Positions 26,590 through 34,144 of a stretch of DNA of 36,989 bases are shown here, piece by piece. This DNA comes from Brevundimonas sp. Its GTDB lineage: Bacteria > Pseudomonadota > Alphaproteobacteria > Caulobacterales > Caulobacteraceae. Position numbers and translations under genes: made by a program. The notes beneath the pieces are model-generated. The model saw nothing but the letters and a program-made list of their open reading frames with translations, was not told where the DNA came from and made no database searches. The stretch's first letter is position 1. Each line of letters opens with the position of its first letter. The stretch lies in contig JAUYAG010000086.1 in NCBI GenBank assembly GCA_030693575.1, forward strand, positions 1 through 36,989. Direction: 5' to 3'.

Positions 26590-27537
26590 TCACTTCGGTC
26601 TCGCCGTGACTTCCATGCAGTCGCCCTGACCCACCAGATTCAAGATGAGGGATACGCCCTGCCCCAGCACTTTCATCGGCGTGGAGTTGACAAGGAACCC
26701 CTTGTCAGCGGTCATGGCGGGGTCGGCCTTGTTCAAGCGGATCTGCATGCTGCCCAGAACGCCGCCCCAATCGCCGCAATAGCGCACGCGCTCGACCTCG
26801 AAACCGGCGGATTCCAGCAATCGCGTGAGGTGGCGACGCGAGTAGTTGTAGGTGTGGACGGGCGCGCAGAGATACCACCAATCTTCACCGTAAAAGCGCG
26901 CGGGGGCGCTCTCGATGTTCGGTACGCCGATCAGCAGCTTGCCGTCCGGCTTGATGATGCGGCGGAACTCTCTCAGCGTATCGGCGCAGTCCGGATCGTG
27001 CTCGAGCGAGTGATTGGAGCGTATATAGTCGAAATGGTTGTCTGGATATTGGATGGTTTGAACCGTTCCTACATCGAGGTCGATTCCGTACTGCTTGCGC
27101 CCGAAATCCACCGCGGCAGCGCTGGGATCGATTCCCACGCACTCCCAGCCGCGCTCCTTGAAAGGCACAAGCGCCCAGCCGCTGCCTGAGCCCGAGTCCA
27201 GTACCCGGCCCGGCTTGTCAAAATGCGGGTCCTCTACTTCCAGCGAGCGGAAGAAGATCTTCTTGAGTTTACCCAAGAGGGTGGATCGTTTCGCGGCGAT
27301 ATCCTGAAACGCGTAGTAGTCGGTAGGATAGAGCTTTCCAAGTTCCTCGTTCGACAGCATCGGAGCCAGCTGGACGAGGCCGCATCCGGTGCAGCGCGCG
27401 ACCGGCCATTGTCCGGGGATGCCATAGTGGCGATCACGCGCAAGATAGAGGCGCTCGCGGCCGGTCTCCCCACAAACCGGGCAATGGTGTGCAGCCGCAG
27501 CGGGCGCACGCGCGATCGTCGGCTCGGTGGTCGACAT
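26590..27537 (-). CDS. Class I SAM-dependent methyltransferase with N-terminal zinc ribbon
   Basis: 315 aa from the ATG at 27537; an ATG at 27612 would add 25 unconserved-looking residues and lacks a ribosome site. HHCPVCGETGRERLYL and ARCTGCGLVQLAP form the four-Cys zinc site. The AdoMet loop is VLDSGSGSGWALVPF, with GIDPSAAAVDFGR as motif II. RSNHSLEHDPDCADTLREFRRIIKPDG is the post-motif region of the Methyltransf_11/23 group. Likely a sugar methyltransferase acting on a repeat-unit precursor. The pseudogene fragment at 19536 is closest in style to this N-terminus. Confidence 0.83.
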   Translation of the reverse strand: MSTTEPTIARAPAAAAHHCPVCGETGRERLYLARDRHYGIPGQWPVARCTGCGLVQLAPMLSNEELGKLYPTDYYAFQDIAAKRSTLLGKLKKIFFRSLEVEDPHFDKPGRVLDSGSGSGWALVPFKERGWECVGIDPSAAAVDFGRKQYGIDLDVGTVQTIQYPDNHFDYIRSNHSLEHDPDCADTLREFRRIIKPDGKLLIGVPNIESAPARFYGEDWWYLCAPVHTYNYSRRHLTRLLESAGFEVERVRYCGDWGGVLGSMQIRLNKADPAMTADKGFLVNSTPMKVLGQGVSLILNLVGQGDCMEVTARPK

Positions 27538-27739
27538 GGCGTTTGAGCGCTCTCCTTCGTAGGCAGCGCCCTCGATTGAAGCGCCTTGCGTTCTTGCGGT
27601 TTCAACAGACATCCAAATTGCTCTGATCTGACTCTATGCTCTGATTTGCTGCCAAGGTTCATTCAGCGGCGCTTCGGGCCTCGGTAGATTGTACGCTGTG
27701 TGACTCGGAGGGAGCAATGGACGATGGGCGGAATTGGTC

Positions 27740-27826
27740 GGCGTATTAGGCTGATAGCTCGTCGCCAACCACCTCGCGGATCCTCATCGCCGCAAGCGTG
27801 GCGACTGGCGCGAAAGAGTCCGGACC
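27740..27826 (+). mobile_element. Solo right end of an IS5/IS427-like element
   Basis: The last 11 bases before TAG are GAGTCCGGACCC, the same terminal repeat as the IS at 4989-5826 and in the same orientation. Just upstream, LVANHLA and, one frame over, LIAASV match the transposase C-terminus of that element (LSANYLSG, LIAAAV) with indels. The rest of the element is gone; sequence left of about 27740 is not recognisable. A TA of a CTAG site (27827-27828) directly abuts the end. Confidence 0.7.
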
Positions 27827-28951
27827 CTAGCGGCCGCCCCCCAGAGCGCGCGCGTTGAGCTCGGCCATGGCGGCCTCCGAGCGATCGTCCGGGACGGCCA
27901 GGGTGAGCGCCCAATCACAGAACCCGCGCAGGCCATCCTCAAGAGAGATCGCTGGCTCGAAGCCCAACTCCTCCCGTACGCGGGAAACGTCGGCATAGCA
28001 GTGCCGTATATCCCCTGCCCGGAAGTTGCCGGTCACCGCCACCTCCGAGGAGGAGCCGAGAATCTGTTTCATCAGTTCGGCCATCCGCCGGATAGGCGTC
28101 GCTTCGCCCGAGCCGACATTGAAGGCGCGATAGCCCTTTATGCCGGCTTGCAGAGCCAGTTCGATCGATCGGGTCACGTCGTCGACATGGACGAAATCGC
28201 GGCTGACTTCCCCGTCCTCGAACAGGTCGATCGGTTTGCCAAGCCGCATTCGGGTCGAGAACGTCGAGAGCACTCCGGTATAGGGATTGGTCAGCGACTG
28301 TCCCGCGCCGTAGACGTTCTGGAAGCGAAGCGCCGCAACGCGTGCGCCATAGCTGTCCGAGAAGACCCGGCACATTTCTTCCATCGCCAGCTTGGTCGCC
28401 GCGTACATGGACGCCGGTTTTGTCGGGGCCTCTTCCGGCGTGGCGCGAAGCTCAAGACGCTCGCCCCCTGGTCCCACCGATTCGAAGCGCCCGGCGGCGA
28501 GGTCTTCAACCCTGCGGGGGTCCGGAACCACCAGCCGACCGTCCGGGGTCGTATAGGCCCCCTCGCCATAGATCGACCGGCTGGATGCGATCACCAGTGA
28601 TTTCGCTTCCGGCCCGGTCGCCGCAAGCGCTTCCAGCAGCATGGCCGTGGCTCGCACGTTGACGTCGTAATAGTGGGCGATCCGGTACATGGACTGGCCG
28701 GTGCCGGTCTCGGCCGCAAGGTGGACCACGGCGTCGGCGGTTCGGACCTGGGCGGTGAGCGCATCGGCGTCACGAATGTCGGCCCGGACGATCTCGAAAT
28801 CCTCCAGATCCCGAGACGGAAGCTGTGGCAGGGGGCCATGCACCTGCGCTGTTAGGCTATCGAACAGCGCCACCTCATGACCCGCATCCGCCAATCTGCG
28901 GGCGAGTTTAACTCCAATAAAGCCGAGGCCTCCTGTCACCAGTATACGCAT
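27827..28951 (-). CDS. NAD-dependent nucleotide-sugar epimerase/dehydratase
   Basis: 374 aa from the ATG at 28951 ([20 protein letters not shown]), the start of the Rossmann motif. HLAAETGTGQSM, SSRSIYGEGAY with YAATKLAMEE (catalytic Tyr-Lys), FQNVYGAGQSLTNPYTGVLS and RDFVHVDDVTRS are extended-SDR features. The overall pattern resembles UDP-glucose or dTDP-rhamnose 4-epimerase relatives. The C-terminus NARALGGGR stops at a TAG formed by the CTAG target of the IS end. Family members usually end near here, so little or nothing seems lost. The product sugar is uncertain. Confidence 0.82.
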   Translation of the reverse strand: MRILVTGGLGFIGVKLARRLADAGHEVALFDSLTAQVHGPLPQLPSRDLEDFEIVRADIRDADALTAQVRTADAVVHLAAETGTGQSMYRIAHYYDVNVRATAMLLEALAATGPEAKSLVIASSRSIYGEGAYTTPDGRLVVPDPRRVEDLAAGRFESVGPGGERLELRATPEEAPTKPASMYAATKLAMEEMCRVFSDSYGARVAALRFQNVYGAGQSLTNPYTGVLSTFSTRMRLGKPIDLFEDGEVSRDFVHVDDVTRSIELALQAGIKGYRAFNVGSGEATPIRRMAELMKQILGSSSEVAVTGNFRAGDIRHCYADVSRVREELGFEPAISLEDGLRGFCDWALTLAVPDDRSEAAMAELNARALGGGR

Positions 28952-29120
28952 GCATAGCTTTCCAGACGTGAGGCAGACCCGACGACGTGGCGATGCGCAG
29001 CGCCGTGTTGGATGCAACCTGATCAACTCGCATAATACATGGCGCGCGCGCCACGGCTATCGTAGCCTGATGTTTCGCTTGATCGCGCCGACGACTTCTG
29101 GCCTAGGAGGCGCGCGATCA

Positions 29121-30350
29121 GTGTTGGGATGTGACGTGAAGGAACGCAAAAGGCTCTTGCTGGTCACGCCACGCTTTCCGTTTCCGCCCGTCAGCGGAGA
29201 GCGTTTGCGCATCTTCCATCTGATACGGTTGTTGCAGCGGGAGTTCGACGTGGTCCTCCTCGCGCAGGGAAACCCGCGCGCGGAGGATGTCGACGCGCTA
29301 AGACAGGCGACGGGCATTCAGGACATTCGGTGCTTCAGCCGAACGCTGCCGGGGTCGCTGGCGGGGGCGCTCGCGGCGGGTCTGAAGGGGCAGCCGCTGC
29401 AGGTCGGATATTTCGATTGCCGCGCGCAGGCGGAGGCGGTCGTGGAGGCCCTCAAGGACGTAGACGTCGTGATCTTCCACCTCGTTCGGACGTCCGGGAT
29501 GAAGCCCGATCGCATCGACATTCCCTCGATCCTCGAGATGTGCGACGCCCTTTCGGCCAACTACGCCCAGACCGCCCGTGAAGGGCCCTTGTTTTCCCCG
29601 TGGCGAATTGTAAGCCAGATTGAGGCGTCACGGCTGCTTGAGTTCGAACGCAGCGAATCGAGGCGGTACGACCTTGTCAGCCTGCACACCGCCAAGGACG
29701 CCGAGCGCATCGGACTGGGGGCGGACAGCTTGCTCGTCTCGACCCAAGGGGTGGACCTGTCCGGGCTGGACTATGTGGCGCCGGATGATCGACAGGGGCG
29801 GTCAATCGCCCTGGTCGGCCGGGTCGATTTCTTCCCCAACAAGCAGAGCGTCCTCTGGTTCGCGAAGCACGTCCTTCCCGCCCTGCCGCAGGACATGACC
29901 TTGAAGGTCATCGGAGATTGTTCCCCCAAGCTCAAGCGCCGCCTGGAAGCATTGCCACGGGTCGTTGTTACGGGTCGGGTCGCCTCCATCGGCGCGGCTT
30001 GTGCGGACTGTTTCGCCGCTGTCGCCCCCATGCGGGTTGCGACAGGGATTCAGAACAAGGTCCTTGAGTATTTCGCGATGGGTCTTCCGAGCGTTCTGTC
30101 CCCGTCGGTCGCTTCGGGCCTGTTGAAGGAGGCGGAGGGGGGGTATCAGGTCGCGGACGTCCAGGATGGGTTGGAATGGGCGCGGCTTCTGATGGCCGTC
30201 GCCGAGCGGCCTGCAAGCTATGGCGAACAGACCGAGATTGCCCGCCGCTACGCCATCGAGATGCATTCCTGGGACCGGATCGGGGCCGACTACATTGCGC
30301 GCATCCGGAGCCTCATTGGCGGCGGTCAGCCTGCGGCCCTGGACAACTGA
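29121..30350 (+). CDS. Glycosyltransferase, GT4-like (PEP-CTERM/EpsH1-associated sugar transferase type)
   Basis: 409 aa from a GTG at 29121 with AGGAGG ten bases upstream; a GTG at 29136 (VKERKRLLLVTP) is an alternative. RLLLVTPRFPFPPVSGERLRI begins a GT-B N-terminal domain. ALVGRVDFFPNKQSVLWF begins the nucleotide-sugar domain, and APMRVATGIQNKVLEYFAMG is the donor-site loop seen in the TIGR03087-like sugar transferases. It adds a sugar to the lipid-linked repeat unit at the cytosolic face. It is divergent from the epimerase gene (169-bp gap) and 12 bp upstream of the GT2 gene. Confidence 0.83.
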   Translation: MLGCDVKERKRLLLVTPRFPFPPVSGERLRIFHLIRLLQREFDVVLLAQGNPRAEDVDALRQATGIQDIRCFSRTLPGSLAGALAAGLKGQPLQVGYFDCRAQAEAVVEALKDVDVVIFHLVRTSGMKPDRIDIPSILEMCDALSANYAQTAREGPLFSPWRIVSQIEASRLLEFERSESRRYDLVSLHTAKDAERIGLGADSLLVSTQGVDLSGLDYVAPDDRQGRSIALVGRVDFFPNKQSVLWFAKHVLPALPQDMTLKVIGDCSPKLKRRLEALPRVVVTGRVASIGAACADCFAAVAPMRVATGIQNKVLEYFAMGLPSVLSPSVASGLLKEAEGGYQVADVQDGLEWARLLMAVAERPASYGEQTEIARRYAIEMHSWDRIGADYIARIRSLIGGGQPAALDN

Positions 30351-30362
30351 GCGGGGCGCGGC

Positions 30363-31274
30363 ATGGCGACGGACAAGATCGGAATCGTGACGGTGACCTA
30401 CAATTCGGCGGGGTTTCTCGCCGAGTTCGAGCAGTCCCTGCGCGGACAGATGCATGCGAATTGGACTGTGTATTGCATCGATAACGCTTCTGCTGACGCC
30501 ACTCCCGCCTTGCTTGGCGCGATGGACGACCCTCGCTGGCGGATTACCCTGAACGAGATCAACACCGGCGTCGCCGCGGGCAACAACCAAGGCATTCTGC
30601 AGGCGCTGCAGGACGGTTGCGACTGGGTATTGCTGCTCAACAACGACACCAGTTTCGACCCTCGCTTCCTGGAGCAGTTGCTTGAGGGGTGCCGGAGCCG
30701 GCAGTGGCGGGTCGCGGTCCCCAAGATCCATTTCGACGAGCCGAAGGGCCACATCTGGTACGGAGGCGGCGGCTTCAATCCGCGGCGGGGCCACACGGGC
30801 TTTCACACAGGCATCGGAGAACCGGACGAGGGCCAGTTCGATGCGGTGAAAACCGTGACCTATTCCCCAACCTGCGCGATGATTGTCGCCAGAGATATCT
30901 TTTCCGAAGTCGGACTCATGGATGAGTCCTATTTCGTCTATTTCGATGACACCGACTTTTGTCTGCGGCTCGAGCGCGCCGGCATCCAGATTGGCTATTG
31001 GCCCGAGGCGACCCTGATCCACAAGGTAGGCGGGTCAACGGGCGGGGGCGCGTCCTCCTTCACCGCGAAAATGACGTCCCGCAACCGTCTCTACTATCTG
31101 AGGAAGCACTTCGGGACCTTGGCCGCCCTGGCGTGGCTGCCGGTCTTCCTAGTCTACTACTTCGTCGAACATGGCCTGCTGAAGCGGAACCTCGCCGCAC
31201 TCAAGGCCAGCTTCAAGGGCACGTTCAGCTATTTCGCGATGCGCCCCCACGAGCCCCGGCTCGACCCGCTGTGA
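30363..31274 (+). CDS. Family 2 glycosyltransferase (rhamnosyltransferase-like)
   Basis: 303 aa; GGGGCG lies before the ATG. GT-A features: IVTVTYNSAGFL, IDNASADATP, NTGVAAGNNQGI, LLLNNDTSFDP with the metal-binding acidic motif, CAMIVARDIFSEVGLMDESYF and FDDTDFCLRLERAG. A C-terminal hydrophobic stretch (ALAWLPVFLVYYFVE) suggests membrane contact. The WbbL-like pattern is often rhamnosyl-transferring, which suits the rml genes here, but the specificity is inferred. Its last 50 bp overlap the 3' end of the convergent HddC-GmhB gene. Confidence 0.86.
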   Translation: MATDKIGIVTVTYNSAGFLAEFEQSLRGQMHANWTVYCIDNASADATPALLGAMDDPRWRITLNEINTGVAAGNNQGILQALQDGCDWVLLLNNDTSFDPRFLEQLLEGCRSRQWRVAVPKIHFDEPKGHIWYGGGGFNPRRGHTGFHTGIGEPDEGQFDAVKTVTYSPTCAMIVARDIFSEVGLMDESYFVYFDDTDFCLRLERAGIQIGYWPEATLIHKVGGSTGGGASSFTAKMTSRNRLYYLRKHFGTLAALAWLPVFLVYYFVEHGLLKRNLAALKASFKGTFSYFAMRPHEPRLDPL

Positions 31275-32484
31275 CCGGTGAGTCGTTCGCTGACAGGAGG
31301 GCGCTGACAAAGTCGTCGAGGTCCCCTCCCTTATAGAGGTGGCCGGCGACCCCGGCGCGCGCGGCGGATTCCATATCCGTGTCCTTGTCGCCGATCATGA
31401 AGCTGCGACCCACATCGATACGCCAATCCTTAACGGCGCGGAGGAGCATCCCCGGGTTGGGCTTCCTGTCCTCGTGGTTCGCGACGCGATAGCAGTCCAC
31501 GGTCGCGTTCTCATGGTAGGGGCAGAAGTAGAAATCGTCGATATGGGCGCCCGGTTCGGCCAGCTCCCGGTTCATTGCCTCGTGGAAGGCTCGCATGTCG
31601 GCCTCGCCGTACCGGCCTTTTCCGATGCCGGCCTGATTGGTCACCACGATCACGAGAAGGCCGGCATCGTTCAGGCGGCGAACAGCCCGGATTGCGCCTA
31701 GCGTCCAGGTCAGGTCTTCGGGGCGATGCGTATAGCCGTTGTCGTGATTCAGCACCCCGTCGCGATCGAGGAAGGCGCAGCCGAACCGGTGCCGTTCAGG
31801 AATCTCGGCGCGGGCGCGGGCAAGGGTGTTGGGCAGTCCGATATCGAGGAAATAGCCGTCGAACCGTCGACCTTCGAGCCTGCCCTCGGCGGCCAGCCGC
31901 GGGAAGACGTCTGTCTCGATGGAGCAGGGACCGTCAATCAGATCGAGGACATTGATCGACATGGCATAGACGCCGCCGTTAATCAGCATGGGCCCTTTCA
32001 GGTCAGAGCTTTTCTCGACAAAGCCAACGACCCGGTCGCCTTCGAGTTGAACAGCCCCATACCTCGACGGGTCAGGAACCTCACGCAGGGCGATCCTCGC
32101 AGAGACGCCTTCCTTGAGGGGGGTGGCCAGGGCGCGGAGATTGAACTCGAAAAGGCTGTCGCCATTCGCCATGACGAAGGCTGGATCCAGGCTTTCTGCT
32201 GCATACCGGAGGGCTCCCCCTGTTCCCATGGGCGCGGGTTCCCGGATGACCCGGACTTTGGCGTTCCGCATCACGCGGCCATCGTAGATCTGCTGCACCG
32301 ACTCGCCGAGATGGCCAGCCAGGAGGACGATGTCGGAAAAACCGTGCCGGGCCGCTTCCTCCAGAAGGACGTCAAGGAAGCGGACCCCCGGCGAGATCTC
32401 CAACAGCGGTTTCGGTACATCCCGCGTCAGTTCGCCCAGTCGGGTGCCCTTGCCGCCGACCAGAAAAACGGCCTGTCGGATCAT
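31225..32484 (-). CDS. Fusion of heptose-1-phosphate nucleotidyltransferase (HddC-like) and heptose-bisphosphate phosphatase (GmhB-like)
   Basis: 419 aa. Residues 1 to about 230 are a sugar nucleotidyltransferase: FLVGGKGTRLGELTRDVPKP, MGTGGALRYA, VMANGDSLFEFN and VEKSS. Residues about 235-395 are a HAD-IIIA phosphatase: CAFLDRDGVLNHDNGY (DxD nucleophile), VVTNQAGIGKGRY, DRKPNPGMLLRA and FMIGDKDTDMESA. With HddA (18344) this gives kinase, phosphatase and nucleotidyltransferase for GDP- (or ADP-) D-glycero-D-manno-heptose. The zinc loop is atypical: FCPYHENATVDCYRV then NHEDRKP instead of the usual CxCRKP. Its start overlaps the AGE gene stop (ATGA), so the two are coupled. It converges on and overlaps the GT2 gene by 50 bp. 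Confidence 0.86.
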   Translation of the reverse strand: MIRQAVFLVGGKGTRLGELTRDVPKPLLEISPGVRFLDVLLEEAARHGFSDIVLLAGHLGESVQQIYDGRVMRNAKVRVIREPAPMGTGGALRYAAESLDPAFVMANGDSLFEFNLRALATPLKEGVSARIALREVPDPSRYGAVQLEGDRVVGFVEKSSDLKGPMLINGGVYAMSINVLDLIDGPCSIETDVFPRLAAEGRLEGRRFDGYFLDIGLPNTLARARAEIPERHRFGCAFLDRDGVLNHDNGYTHRPEDLTWTLGAIRAVRRLNDAGLLVIVVTNQAGIGKGRYGEADMRAFHEAMNRELAEPGAHIDDFYFCPYHENATVDCYRVANHEDRKPNPGMLLRAVKDWRIDVGRSFMIGDKDTDMESAARAGVAGHLYKGGDLDDFVSALLSANDSPVTAGRAGARGGASRNS

Positions 32485-33710
32485 CGCCCGGCATCCGACG
32501 AGGCCGGGACTGCAAGGCGCAGAACCTCGGCGAACGCCAAAAACACATGATATAGCGTCGAGGCGGGTACGGTTGAGGTCAAGGGGCGGCCGTCGGCGTC
32601 AAAGGCGTCATGCCAACATCCCGGTACGTCGTGTTTGAGATGCCAGGCGAACAGGGCTTCCAGGCTGCACTGCACCGCTGCGGAAGCGTCAACGCCCGTG
32701 AACTCTTCGAGGGCCAGCCAGCCCTTGATTCGCTCCGTGTTCGGCCAGGATCGGGACCCCCCGTTCAGAATTCGGCCGTCGACGCCAATCTGGTTCCTGG
32801 TCCAGCCGGTCGAGGGGTCGAAACCGTGGGTCTCGCTCCAGCTCATCAGGGATTTTATTGCGGCCGTATTGTCGTGACCCGTGAGCGCTTGGTGCCGCCC
32901 CAGTATCCAGGCCCATTCCATCTGGTGGCCGGGTTCGATGATCTGGTTTGCGACGGGCCGCCAGTCCTCCTCGAAGAATTCTGGAAGGATACCCTCGGGA
33001 AGTCGAGCGATGCGCCGCACGAACAGGTCGTGGACTTCGTTCGCCAAGGCACGGAACCGGCCGTCCCCGCTGGTTTCCGCGAGCACGAGCGCCGCTTCGA
33101 TAAGATGCATATGGGGGTTCTGTTGGCGCGGGGGCGCTGCTGGAACCTCGTGCAGGAAACCGCCTTGAGGATGACGGAATAGCCGATCCAGAATGTCGAG
33201 GGTCTGGTGCGCGAGATCCAAGGCCCGACTGTCGCCCGTCAACTTGTGATACCAGCCGAGGCCGAACAGCGCGAACGCATAGTCATATAGGTCGGGGGTC
33301 GGATCGAGCGGTGCACCGTCCAGCGCAATCAGGCGATGCCAGCCGATGTCGACCCCACCCCAAGCCCGCGTCGTGAGGTGTTCGAACAGCTGCTCGGCCA
33401 CCGAACGTCCTTCAGACCAGCCCAGCAGGGCTGCATGCGAAAAGACATAGAGCTGCCGGCCCGCCACCCGGGTACGCTTGAACGGGATGTCGGCGACTCC
33501 CCGGCCGTCGCCGGTCAAAGCCTCGACGGGCCCGCCAAAGGTCTTGTCGATGCCCTTGTCCGCCCAGAGCGGCAAGGCGGCCTGGAACATCCAGGAGTGA
33601 ACAGCGCCGTGCGCCTCGTTGGAAATGGACAAGATTTCTCCCGCTATTGCCGAATGGACCTGCTTGGGCTGCGCGCCATTTCGATAGTGTCCAGTCCGGA
33701 AACTGTCCAT
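32481..33710 (-). CDS. AGE-family sugar epimerase/isomerase
   Basis: 409 aa, a full (alpha/alpha)6-barrel AGE/mannose-isomerase-family protein. Landmarks: RTRVAGRQLYVFS, PDLYDYAFALFGL, NPHMHLIEAALVL, IIEPGHQMEWAWIL, SRSWPNTERIKGW and STLYHVFLAF. They hold the Arg and three His positions conserved in AGE isomerases, and it is clearly paralogous to the C-terminal domain of the protein at 1443-3605. Known members interconvert GlcNAc/ManNAc, mannose/fructose or epimerise glycosides. Its stop overlaps the HddC-GmhB start, so it likely acts in the same route, possibly as the ketose-aldose isomerase. The first 35 residues look non-conserved and the true start may be a little downstream. Confidence 0.82.
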   Translation of the reverse strand: MDSFRTGHYRNGAQPKQVHSAIAGEILSISNEAHGAVHSWMFQAALPLWADKGIDKTFGGPVEALTGDGRGVADIPFKRTRVAGRQLYVFSHAALLGWSEGRSVAEQLFEHLTTRAWGGVDIGWHRLIALDGAPLDPTPDLYDYAFALFGLGWYHKLTGDSRALDLAHQTLDILDRLFRHPQGGFLHEVPAAPPRQQNPHMHLIEAALVLAETSGDGRFRALANEVHDLFVRRIARLPEGILPEFFEEDWRPVANQIIEPGHQMEWAWILGRHQALTGHDNTAAIKSLMSWSETHGFDPSTGWTRNQIGVDGRILNGGSRSWPNTERIKGWLALEEFTGVDASAAVQCSLEALFAWHLKHDVPGCWHDAFDADGRPLTSTVPASTLYHVFLAFAEVLRLAVPASSDAGR

Positions 33711-34144
33711 GCCTCCAAGTGCTCACCGGTGGACCCGCCATGGCAGAGGCTGGAAGGGGCCTGACCCTCGTGGGTCGATTTCAAAACGCTGTTCGAGCAG
33801 GTGCGAGCTCTCAAATACCCGACAAACGCCTTGTGCGCGCTTGAGACTTGCTCACGATTGGCTCGGCCCTCCGTCGGTGGAGAGCTTAACCACGGATGGG
33901 GACCTTCGCACCGACTGATACGTTCCACCGAGATTGAGGTGCGCCACAATCGGATGCTTCGGGGAAGACAGAAATGTCTGAGCCAGCTCGCATCGCAAAC
34001 CATCACTTTTTTTCGATGCCGCAGCTCTTTTGATCAGGTCTGCGACCAGCCGATATTCGGGGTGAACCCTCTCCGAACATGTGCGAGCCGCCACTCCATT
34101 GGGGGCTAGGACACGATCTGGGGATTGTGGTGGTGGCGGAGCTG
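33711..34144. other. Intergenic region, no convincing gene
   Basis: About 434 bp, noticeably lower in GC than its surroundings around 33940-34060. It includes a small AGACA-GAAA-TGTCT hairpin (33967-33980) and a seven-T run near 34007-34013. No protein-like frame, RNA gene or IS end was found. It marks the right boundary of the polysaccharide genes. Confidence 0.35.

Noticed and set aside
33967-34013. Small hairpin plus seven-T run as a possible terminator
   Set aside because: The five-pair stem is separated from the T-run by about 26 bases, so it does not form an intrinsic terminator.
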